Made by a program: the position numbers and the translations under genes. Shown piece by piece: positions 1 to 10,850 of a DNA stretch of 64,000 nucleotides; within the stretch, counting starts at the first letter, position 1, and every line of letters begins with the position of its first letter. Source of the DNA: Erythrocercus mccallii (taxonomy: Eukaryota; Chordata; Aves; Passeriformes; Dicruridae); contig VZRG01002074.1 in NCBI GenBank assembly GCA_013397435.1, forward strand, positions 62,001 through 126,000, written 5' to 3'. Under the pieces are notes generated by a model, which saw only the letters and a program-made list of their open reading frames with translations, did no database searches and was not told the DNA's origin.

Positions 1-280
1 GCCGCTCCCCGGGTCCCTCTGCCGGGGGCTGCTGTGCCGGGATGGGGAGGGACGGGGAGGGACGGGGCGGAGCGGGGCGGAACGGGCCGGGCCGCGCCGA
101 GACGGGCCATGCCGGCGGTAGTGGCGGAGCCGCGGGTCGAGGGCAGCCCCTGGCGGCGGGCGCGGCCGCTCTGGAACCCGATCGAGTCCGCCGAACCCTG
201 GCGTCGCGGAGCTCTGACCCGAGGGGTGGAAACAAGGAGAGTGGAAGTGGAGACGGGACATCAGTTTTGGAGTCGCTGAA
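1..280. promoter_or_regulatory. GC-rich CpG block at window edge, possible PHF20 promoter
   Basis: This stretch is dense in G+C and CpG and holds a degenerate minisatellite of GGGACGGG/GGAGCGGG-like units between about 40 and 105. The DNA after about 300 returns to ordinary composition, so this looks like the flank of a CpG-island promoter that continues off the left edge. In the human locus PHF20 starts divergently from RBM39, which would put its first exon on the - strand about here. That is an inference from synteny; no PHF20 coding sequence is visible. The overlapping open frames are a by-product of the GC-rich repeat. Confidence 0.35.
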
Positions 281-3200
281 GCTTTATTTGAGCTACAGGT
301 CAATGGCAAAAGTCAGCGGTCGTGACCCGTTTTGTGAGGAAAACTGTGGTCAGGCAGGTCACATCCTGCCCTCGCCTTGGGGACCCTTTGGAAGGGCTGT
401 TGCGGGCCCCAGGTGCGGCCTATGTGCGCCGCTGGATTCACAGCTGCCCCGGTGAACTGTGTTGTACCGACGCTGCCTCCCGCTGCCCTGGGCACATGGG
501 GCTTTATTGGTTCTGCTCTGCCTTCTGGTACTCCTGACATCCTCCAAGAGCGTGGATGGAAAGCAGCAGGGGGGACTTGAACCAGCCTGGAGCATTGAGA
601 GAGGAAAGTTCCTTTCCCAATGCTGGATGCTGAGCTGTCCCTGCTTTCAGGTGGGAGGGTACTGACATTTGGGTCAGCCTGAGCTGTAAAGCTGCCATGC
701 TCTCGGTTGGCCCAGATGTGTTCTCCTTTTTTTTTGCCCCAGCAACTTTGGGTAGATTTTGTGGACTTTCTGTTTCTTCCCTATCCTGAACACATGGATA
801 GAGACTGGTCTAAGCTGTGCAGGAACATCAGGTGTGTCTCTAGCAGATGCACAGATCCACCAGTGCTGTACAAACGGCATAGGTTCAGAGACCTAAAGAA
901 CAAGTAGAGCTCTGTTCCTCGGCCAGCATGAGTAGTCTGAATAAACAAACCATGCTCTAAAGGTCAGCCCTGCTAGATCAGCTTCTATCAGCCACTGTTT
1001 TGGAGTACGTCATTTGGCATGGTGGCACAAAAGAGCTCTTACTATCTCAGTAATTGCTGCAATGTGGCACTACTCCCAAGGAATCTTTTATGGGGTCCTG
1101 TTATTCCAGAACAGGAACAATCCCATCTGGAGGCAAATCTTCGGGGTTGAGCTGCCCCGATTCCTCAGACCTTATAACTAGGGACACAAGACTTGACAGA
1201 TACTTGGTGGATTTTGCCACTAACAGAGGGGTTTGGGGCCCATGTCACCAGGGAGCAAATGTCTCCTACAGTAAGAAATTAGTCCGTTCAGCTTATTAAT
1301 GACCCCATGCATGCGAATGGCCAGGGTGCCACCCAGTGCAACTCTTTGCTCACTTACAAATGGCATTTTGGCACTATTGAGAACTTGAGTGTAACTTAAT
1401 CTGAAGATATTCCCATGAAAGTCCAACTGCATTTTTAAATAGCAAATAGAGAGACAGTGAGATCATGGCCACTGCTCTTGTGGGTTGGTCACACAGTTTC
1501 ACTGTGCTTGTGGGGCGAGGGGCCAGAGTGGAGGAGAATGTGTCCCTGCAGCCGGAAGCCAGTGGCAAGTGGGGCCCCCACAGGGGCTGTGAAGCTGCTG
1601 GAGATGCCTGAGGTGCTGTGGGAAAGCAGGCCAGAGAAGTTATGTGGGGCTGCAAAGCTCAGGGACTGATGCACAGGCTAGCAGGGAAGGAAGGGAGGAG
1701 TTGAACCAGGTCTTTGTTGAAAACAAAAATTTGCTAGTTTACCTTTACCATGATTAAATTGGCATCCCTCCTTGTGGAGATGCAGATATTGCTTACCTTT
1801 CCAAATAAAGGCTATAACTGTCCTCAGGGAAATAGTAATACTAGGAAAATGCTTATAGCAGCCTGATAGTCTCTGTTCAAAGGTTTCTGTAGACACAGAC
1901 TTACTGTGTAAGAATTTTAACAGCTTGATTGTCATTTCTGTCCTAGCAAGGTCCTTTGGACATGCTGGAAATAGATGCTGGTGACATGGGAGGTTTCAGA
2001 AGCCCAAGCTTCAGGGCCCCCTAAAATGAGTGACATGACACGGTAAGTGGGAAGTTGGCTGCAGGAAGGACCAGACAAAATATTCTATTTTTTTTTCCAA
2101 CGTTCTTATTTAATTTTGCATATTTCAGGGTTTGATGATAATGCCTAGGCTGTTTTCTACCTATGCCTCTGGCAGCCTTGCTGAAGAACCTAATTGCTTG
2201 GCTGCTGCAGCTCAAACTCTTGGGATTTTATTCTGCACTAAGAGAACCCGTCTCTCTTCAAGCCAAAATGGGCAAACTTGAGGCTCTCAAGGACACAAAG
2301 GACACACTGACATGATATCTCAGGTCAGTCCTACTCATGAGCTGGCAGCTCTGTGCTGACCTGCACAAAGTCACACAACAGGAGGGCATCAGAATGCAGA
2401 GCAAAGAAGCCACCTTGAAGGCAGAACCTCCCCACTAGAGGAGGGTCACACACCTGCTGACATCAAGGGCTCTCTTGGCAGCAGAGATCCACTGCTGGAG
2501 AAGGAAAGCTGGGTGATAGGGGATTCAATTATCTGGCATAACAGCCAGCTCTGAGGCTGTACCTTGCACAAAGGCACACTAGTGACTCAGGGAGGGGTGA
2601 CTAATCCCAGAGTGGAAAAATGAAGCAGCTAAAGGAAAAGCTTCTTTTGTGGGAACTTTTTCTGAGACTTTTACAGCTCAGACAGTTAGGGGCTGAGGAA
2701 TACTTCTGCTAGTGGTACCTGGTGCAATAAGACAAGGTAGTTCTCCAGAGATACAGGTGGGTCACTGTAACACATACTTGGGAGATCAAGCCCACTAGTC
2801 ATGAGGCCTGTTATCAATACACCAAAAGGGACAGCAGGAGGTGAATGTGAAGTAACTTGAGAGCATGGAAAAGACCTTGCAGTGTCTCTGTGAACAGAGG
2901 GCTCTGGCTCTTTTGCTAATAAAAAAAGAAACAGCCTTCATGAATTGTAAGGCTGTGAACACCAGACCACTGTAAGATGAGGTAAGAGATGTCTGATCAA
3001 TGTTTCCAGGCCAAATCATCTTGCTGTTGCCTGTTCTTGGCTGAAGGATATACTGTATAACTGTCACTGCAGAACTGCAATGAGGCAGTTCTGAGATCAT
3101 GCTCGAATTGTTCCTCAGATACTGCTCCCAAGTGGAAGTAACTGTATTTGGAGTTGTACACCCTTTCATAAAGCTGCTCATCTGATGCTCATACTTGGTC

Positions 3201-6200
3201 ACACAGTTGCACTATGCACAGTTGCACAGTTGCACTGTGCTTCGTATCAGTAAATGGCAGGTGGAGGTCCTGGCATGAGAGGTCTTCCTCATGTGCGGGT
3301 GTGGAAGAACCAGTGATGCTAAAACTATGCAGAGCTTAGTATTGCAGTGCTGCTGTCCTGCTCGTATGTCCCAGGCTGGGAATTGTAGCAATCCCTGGGC
3401 AGATATGCTACAGGTGTGAGTGTAGCCCGATCATTGCCCTTGAGGTTTAGTCCAGCATGCACTGCCCATGCTCTGCCTCTGTTTGCAAAGTGGGTTGCAC
3501 AGCTTGGAACCAGTCCAATCCAGCACCAGACCCACAGTAACTGTCTCCATGTCCAGCGAGGAGGGGAGTAACAGCTCCAGTCAGGTCTAACAATCCTTTG
3601 TTGAGAAACTGGTGATACTGGGAGTAGATGCCTAAAATGCTTGGTAAGGTCTGTGTGGCTAGGCTTACAGCCAGCACTGCCCCAGTGCAGCTACAGCCTT
3701 GGATCCACCTTCCAAGGCACCAACAATGGTGGGAGGATGAGTTGGAAGATGCTTCACTGAGGACTCCCTGTGCTACTCCTGAGCTGCATTTGAGCTCAGG
3801 TGCTCAGCCTTGACCTCACCTCAGCTATACTCCAATGAAGCTTGTGCCAGGCCCGCTCACTGGGTCAGCAGTCACTTGACCCTGGCTGACCCTGTTAACA
3901 CCTTGACCCTGTTTGGTGTTACTGACATCAAACTCTCTGCTCCTCTTGCATGGTGAGTATGGCGCTGTTGTGCTGTCACCTTGTCACCAGCTCACCTGTA
4001 ATCCTCTCCTGCATCCAGCACCCCAAGCCCACATGGCTGGAAGGGGGGGCAGGAGCAAGAGCAGCTCAGAGTGCTCTTGTGAAGAGAGAGCTAATAATAG
4101 CAGGAGACATTCTGTGAAAGCCCTGTGCTAAATAGATCAAACTACTGCTGAGATATTCCTATGAGTGTTTACATATGGGCTCACCATGGGGAGCTCTTTG
4201 CTGCAATAAAAGATAAAATGCTGGGCTGATTGGGAGGCACACTTCACTCAGATGGGTCATGAGATCTCTGTCCTGGATTTTCAGGATTTGGCTATGCAAA
4301 GCCATGGTTTACCTGATCGAGTATTGGTGATGGTCTTATTTCAAGCAAGAGTTTGGGCTAATGTTCACCAAAGGTCCCTCCCAACCAACATGTCTGTAAC
4401 TCCATATCAGGGAGCTAGAGGTTCGAGCTGGGTAGACATATGTGGTGATTTCCCCAGTATTTCAGCACAGACATCTTACATCCTGTGTCTCAAAGACCTT
4501 ATTGAATGAAACCAGGCTGACCTGGGTGCAAGCGTTGATGGCTGAAGTTCTTTGGATTGTGTGCTGTGAGAGTTCTCTCTGCCAAATGGTTTTAGCGAGT
4601 TTGAGGAAAAGAAAAAACATTCCTGTTCTTCATTAATCCCGTCTGTTTTGTGAAGATGATGATATTGAATAGCCCAGGACAGTCCTTTGGAAAAAGATAG
4701 TTGGAGATATTTGACCATTTGTAAAAATACATGTTTTTAAGCACCAATCAGCAGGTTGTTGTGGGGGTTTGTTTGTTTGTTTTAATAGCAGGCATGATGG
4801 AAATTTATATAACTAGCCAGGTGTTCTGCAATGGGGCTTTTTAAAAATCATCCTATCCTAATTTTCTGCCTTATCATCTTCAGCTCCTTTGCAGAGTAAG
4901 CAGCAGTGCTATCGTGTTATTGCTTGGCAATGCAGCATCTGGCTGTAACCCAACCATGCATCATGGGACACGGAAACAGATGGACCAGCAAATGCTCTTT
5001 GTTTCCCCTCCTGCTTTCCAAAACAGATTGTGAGTAAAAACATACAGGGTAGTTTTTGCCATCTTCCATTCTACTGTGACTCCCTGGCTGCTGACACAGC
5101 CATGGCATTATATAGCAGGGGTAACATCTCCCTGCAGCAGAGTTGTGTCCTTTGAGAGAAGAGCTGCCGAGAGGGGAAGGGCATTAGATACATTGTCAAC
5201 ATGCCCTTGAAGGTAAAGAAGAGTGCAGTGGATGAAATGGCTGAACTGAGCTGAGGGCCCCTCATGCAACAAATCCTGCTTCTCTTGTCGCTCTGAGTCC
5301 TGATTCTGGTGTTCATGATGGGTGAACCTCATCAGCTCATTAAACTGGTATGAAACAAAAGTGAGTGGTGTTTTGACAATTAGGAACCTGTATTGGCCTG
5401 ATGGATGATCTAACAAGCGCTGGGATGAGAATGAGGAGAGTATCCACTGGCAGTATTTCTTCCTGGCCTTGTTGTCTCTGAGATGACCATTCAGACATCT
5501 ATCTGAAGTCCCACCAGGGTGTTTTGCCTAAGTTTTCTCAGCTTCATCCCATTATTCCTGTTCTTCTTAACTGACACAAAAAAAATCTTCCATTTTGTTG
5601 TTTATAGGTTTCCTCAACTGAAATTTTTGCATGTTGTTATTTCCTACTGTATTCTTTCAATAAAATAAAATATTTCATTTTTAAAAATTCAATCCCCTTT
5701 GCTCTCAGGTATTGTCTTGAGCTCTGCCTGCACACCACCTGCTTACAATACATACTGAAAACAGAAATGCTATAATGAGCACTGGAAGTGCTTTATTTGT
5801 CTGGTATCCTTTCTCTTACAAAGGTTTGAGGACCAGCCATGTTCCAGCTGAACTCAGTGGGAACATCAGCAAATTATCTGCTCTACCACGTAACTCCAGG
5901 GGAAAGTGAAGTTTCCAAACCTGTGACTGCCAGCATTGCAATGCTCAGTGTCCCCCGATGCTGCACTGACTGTGTCAGGCAAGCTGGGTTCCTCTCAGCA
6001 TGCAGGTATTCAGCTTTAGGCAAACCCCTTTGAGAGCTGTTCCTTGCTAGTTTTTAAAATATCTCGATCTACTAAGCAGATCAACTCAACAAACAAGTTC
6101 TTATATTTTGAGTGCTGTGCACTTAGGCTGGATGCTGACAGCTTGAACTTGTGCATCTTTGTTCATGTTCCTCTAAGGCTGGTCATTGTGAACAGCTGCT

Positions 6201-8402
6201 GTTAGAGGAGAGAGAAAACACTTGGGATTACACCAGAGTAGTGTCTCAGGGGACCACTCCATGTAGCCCACTGGTGGTCTCCCAGAATAGCACATCTGCA
6301 GGAGGCCATGTCTCACTGTTGAGGAGATATTATGGATGAGGAAGGTCTGAGGTCAACCTGGAAAGTCAGTCTACAGGTTGGGATCAGCATGAGGCCAGTG
6401 ATGGTGAGCAGGGATAGACCCAACCCATGTCAGGTCTATAGTAACAAGGCAGAGCTGAGGTTGGGTCAGGCAGGTCAGGCTGCAGGTGAGGGTCAGAGAG
6501 ACTCAGGGCTGGGCATGGCCGTGGGCATGGGCACATTGGTGAGAGCACTGGAGACAAGCACACCTCAACACAGCTCAGATGGGGACTGAGGGTCCAGGGC
6601 TAATCTGAACTGGGGCTCCTGGGCCGGGCTGGGGTGCAAGCCCTAAGTGAGGCTGGCCTAAGGGCTTGTTTGTGCTCTTAGTACCCTGAGAACAGCTTCA
6701 CAAGCAGGTGAGATAACAGCATGAGCATGGCCAGTTGAAATTAAGCCAAAGTTCTGCCTCCCCCAGGTTCCCATCTTCAGGGATGGTTGACAAAGGGAAA
6801 CCTTCGCCCTTCCCTTACACGCAATTCCTAAGCAAGCAAAAGTGGAGGGGCATAGATGCTGGCACTGCTGCTCATATTGACGTCACCCGGCCTTCCAGAA
6901 GGCAAAAGAGATTCATCCAGTACTAAAAGTATAAGAGAAGCTGAGGACAGGGAGTTTGAAGAATCTTATATCTCTCCACTAGTGGTGTCAAGTCCCTGGG
7001 GAGCAAATTGCCCCTTCATGTCAGAGACGGACTAAGATCATTGCATGCCAAAAAAGCTGAGTCCTCTGGCTGTCAGCCAGTCCTTGCCCACGTCTTCAGC
7101 AACCTCATGCAGGTCAGTGGGCTGCAGTTGGGATCCATGCAAGGAAACAGAATCTACCCAAATCTACCTTGTGTAGTTACTGTCAGATTTATTTGATAGT
7201 TTATAATCTATTTAAGATTTTCTCTGCTGGTATATGGACATGGTCTACAGCACCTTCACATTTTGAACATTATTTTATCTTTAATTTAATATTTCCATAG
7301 CCTTTTTTATGGTGCTTTGTAGCCATAGTTTTTTTCTTTGGTGATACAATGGTTCTGAGTAATTTTAGAAACTCCATGCTTCTTACAACCATGTTATCCT
7401 TTCAGTTTATTCATTTTTAATAACCTCTTGAGGAAAGAATTTCTTTGTTGATGTTGTTCTTTCAATGTCACCAGATTGAATACATTATACTCACTGCTAT
7501 GCATGATTGTTCTAATAGCCCCTCACACAACTCAGCATTAAACCCTGTTGCTTCTTTTATGTTCTCCAACCAGCTGCTCCAAAAATCAAGCCTTTGTGAT
7601 ATCTAAATGTAGCAACCACATGATATGCTGATGTGACATTTACTCAGTCAGTGTGGGGGTAACCGTAGACTTTTCATAATTATATTTTCTGCCTTGGTAG
7701 CCACTCTGACTTCCTAAATACATCACTGTCAGCACCACAGGTTTTACACTCTGTTCACTACAATAGTCCTAATTCTCTTCTTCACCTATTTAGGTCTGAA
7801 ATTTCCACATATAGGGAAAGTGTTACAACTTGGAAGATTAAAATGGTTCAGGCACATTGATTCTGAAGTTTCTTCAACATCCAACATTACTCCTCCACAT
7901 GCTGAATAATCAGTTCTTCCTGCACATCCATGGCCAGCCACTGCAGTATGCCACCTCTTACCTGCCTTGTACCAGTGTATAATAAGGTTGTTCTCAGTCA
8001 AAACCGGGTAGTGCAGTTGTTCTGCCTGCTTTTGTGGTTGCTCAAACTTGTTTTGGAGCCATTGGTGGCTGTTACTAAGTTTTTGTGCCTTTTTAGGCTG
8101 GACTTCATTTGTTCATCTTCCCATTAGTTATTTCCTGCTTCTCCAGTTTTGTCAACCTCCAACCTCATCTTTTAACTAAGTGAGGGAGTAGCCCTGCACG
8201 CCTCACCCCACTCCCTGATCCTGACCAATGGTGCGGGTTGAGGTCAGCGAGCAGTGAACGGTGGTCAGCGGGCAGGGGGCAACGGGCGGTGGGCAGCGGG
8301 CAGCGCGAGCAAGCAGTGCAGAAAACAAAGCAGTCAGGAGACAGCACTGGAGCAAAGCAGTGTAGGAAGCAGCCAAAGCAGGCAAGCGCTTTTAATAAGC
8401 AA
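281..8402. other. Intergenic DNA, no gene recognised
   Basis: No open frame here shows a conserved domain or a credible exon series. All are shorter than about 135 codons and behave like chance frames. Visible features are minor: a small GTTGCAC duplication near 3203-3240, AT-rich stretches near 5570-5700 and 7240-7400, and a GC-rich imperfect repeat of GGGCAGCGGGCAG-type units at 8240-8310 just before the tRNA. The segment at about 5460-5600 has a vague CR1-like look, but I cannot assign it. Unspliced leader or lncRNA exons from the 1-280 promoter could lie here unseen. Confidence 0.5.
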
Positions 8403-8474
8403 TCCCACATGGTCTAGCGGTTAGGATTCCTGGTTTTCACCCAGGCGGCCCGGGTTCGACTCCCGGTGTGGGAA
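8403..8474 (+). tRNA. tRNA-Glu (anticodon TTC)
   Basis: The 72-nt sequence folds as a complete tRNA. The acceptor arm TCCCACA (8403-8409) pairs with TGTGGGA (8467-8473) and is followed by discriminator A at 8474. The anticodon stem CCTGG (8429-8433) pairs with CCAGG (8441-8445) around loop TTTTCAC, with anticodon TTC at 8436-8438. The T arm holds the internal B box GGTTCGACTCC (8453-8463), and the D-arm region TGGTCTAGCGG matches an A box. It matches the canonical vertebrate tRNA-Glu sequence from memory with no visible mismatch. There is no intron, and CCA is not encoded, as expected in a eukaryote. It is a single tRNA, not part of a visible cluster, and probably functional. Confidence 0.97.
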
Positions 8475-8487
8475 AAGCGAGAACCTC

Positions 8488-8492
8488 TTTTT
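8488..8492 (+). terminator. Pol III terminator of tRNA-Glu
   Basis: A run of five T lies 14 nt after the tRNA end, the usual signal for RNA polymerase III release. Together with the intact A and B boxes it supports an active transcription unit. Confidence 0.85.
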
Positions 8493-10199
8493 CTTTCGTT
8501 CGCCTACTTGCCTTTTGGTTGTTAATTCTGCGCGATCCCTCCTGCCCCCACAAACACAAACTCCCGCCCTCAACTCTGGCGCCCTGGGGCGCGTACAGAG
8601 CCAGGTCTAGAAGAAGGAACACCTGCGATAAGTCGGCATTATGCCCCAGTACTGCAGTGCCAGTCTCTCCTCTGGATCAAGCCATCCCACAAATTAGGAA
8701 ACTTTTATTGGAAGTGTGTTACTCAGCTCCAGAGGTCAATCCAGCCAAGTGTGTATTGACCACACCAACAGCCCTACAGAGCTGATTGTCGACATACAAG
8801 TACAGGCCAGGGCATTGCTGTGATATGCCGAGTCTGGCAACAGCGCAGGACACGCAGCTTGTGCAGCCATTTGCCACCAGACCCTTCATTAGCCACCTTC
8901 ACCCTCTCTGTTCGTACTGTAAGCGTGGGGGCGCATCCTTTCTCCCAAGCTGCCTGGGCACCAGCCAAGGGCAAAGGGTGTGTTAGTGGACTAGACAAAA
9001 AACCTCATCTCTGTGTACTCCTTCCAGAGGCTGGCTCCACAGGCAAATGATGACAGAGGAAAGCCTAAAGTAAATCCACCAATATGCCTATGCACATACT
9101 TCAGTCACAATCACAAGGTTAGGGAACAAGGAACATGGAGGTGGTTAGTCCAGATCTGGTGGCTGTCTGGAAGCCAAGAGGTAAGGGACAGGCAGCCAGA
9201 GCAGTGCAAGGGAACAAATACAATAAACCTCATTTTGTCTGTGAGAAGACTAGTAATTTTGTTTACAACCAAATTGTATAGACATTATTAGGTTTGAAAA
9301 AATCCTATTATAGTAATGCTTTGTTTTTAATTTTAAACAGGTAATTTTTCCTAAGTGTTCCAAACTCTACTAGTTGACCACTTCATCTTAGAAAGACTTG
9401 GACACTCTGGGCAAGGGCCCCAAGATCATTTTCTGCTATTAACATTTCAGGAACTGTGTTAGAAATGACACTAAATGAGACAGTAGCCTGGGATTTTCAG
9501 GAAAATTGTCATTTCAGGAGGCAAAGTTTGTTTAGAATTTCTCTTTACATTGTTGCAGATTAGAATAACAACAACAACAACAAAATAACTTAAAATTTCC
9601 CAGCAACAGTTTATTTCATGCTGATTCCAGCAGGAAACCCACTTAATGTTATCTGTCCTATCTGGAACAATTGCCCCAAACTTACTACATATTATTTAAC
9701 TACAAAGGAGCCCTTCTATGAGCTCTGAAGGAAACAAAGCACTGTTAATTAGACAAGAGGGGCTTTTCTCACAAAACACTACTTCCCTTCTGAGTTAAAC
9801 TTTGAGCTTCAAGGTTCCAGCAATCTGCAGCGGCTTGGGCCAAAAGCCACATCAGAAAGGCAGATTGTTTTACTTGGGATTGAAGTAGCTAAAAAAACTG
9901 CAAGACACTGCTGGCCCCTGAACGGAGGTCTGGTTTCTGGCAGAAGGGTAAGGCTGAACACTGTCGGACATTGTCAATCTTAACTGAACCACATCAAGCC
10001 CTCAGCCAAACAGATAAAGATCAGACCACAGACTCTATTAAATAATCACTCCAGCACAATTTCAGGTGAAGGAACACAGTAACTTTACCCTCCTGTCCAC
10101 TCCATAACCTAATCCACTTCAGTTTGCTGGAAAGCAAGAGCCTATGACAAGGTCTCCGCATGGGGCTCACAACGTCCTGAAGGATCTGTGACACGGCAC
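8493..10199. other. Intergenic DNA between tRNA-Glu and RBM39 promoter
   Basis: I see no coding exon. The 105-codon frame at 8468-8785 starts inside the tRNA and is chance. The only clear structure is a short AAC microsatellite near 9567-9583. Composition rises in CpG from about 10200 as the RBM39 island begins. Confidence 0.5.
9567..9583. repeat. (AAC)n microsatellite
   Basis: About five perfect AAC units in AT-rich intergenic DNA; a simple sequence repeat with no evident function. Confidence 0.8.
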
Positions 10200-10398
10200 T
10201 TGCAGAGCCAGGGAAGGAACACGTGCTCCGAACGCACCAGAGTCCCACAAGGCCGCAGGCACCCGCGCCGCGGGTCTACTGCGGCTATCGCGCTAGGTCC
10301 CGAGCCCTGGACGCAACCGCTGCCCCACCACAGCGACCTCAAATTCGGCCCCCCGCCCCGCGGCCCCTCCCGCCGGGCGTCAGACGGGCGTGCGAGCC

Positions 10399-10544
10399 CT
10401 CGCGAGAGCGCAAAGGCGCGTGACAACGCCACCTGTCTATACAAATCTCGCGACCATTTGAGCTACTGCTCCCGGACGCGATATCTCGCGAGAGGTGGCG
10501 AGCCCGGGCGTGCAGGGGCTTGTTTGGCCGTACGTCTCGCGAGA
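10399..10544. promoter_or_regulatory. Cluster of four TCGCGA palindromes
   Basis: Two perfect TCTCGCGAGA palindromes (10484-10493 and 10535-10544) lie 51 bp apart, with two partial copies: CTCGCGAGAG at 10399-10408 and TCTCGCGA at 10446-10453. This motif is a known element of CpG-island housekeeping promoters, read by BANP and earlier linked to ZBTB33/Kaiso. All four lie within about 210 bp upstream of the likely RBM39 start site, consistent with core promoter control. Confidence 0.85.
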
Positions 10545-10611
10545 GCCCCTGCGCGGTGCGCCGTGCGCCCCCGTGCCGTGCGCGGAGACGCGAGCGGCTG
10601 GGCGCCATTTC

Positions 10612-10850
10612 GGGAGTAGCCGCGGAGCCATAGACGGGGCCAGACCGGCACCAGGACCGATTCACGGCCGCTCCGCTCCTCGCCGCCCGCTCCCAGGGGC
10701 TGCCTGAGCGCCGCTGTCCATTTAAGATCCAGGCGCCTGGAGAAGGTACTTCAGCCCTCGGGCCCATTCCCTACCGCCAGCGCAGTGACGCCGGAGCCGC
10801 TGCTGCCGGACCTCGGGGCCCTAGCGAGGATCGCATTGCCCGCGGCGCAG
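10612..10850 (+). other. RBM39: RBM39 exon 1 (5' UTR)
   Basis: The 3' border is a good donor, GCGCAG|GTAACT, with GT at 10851. The 5' end is only estimated from the YY1-like site at 10602-10610. The exon is non-coding: translation starts in exon 2 at 13969. Confidence 0.7.
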
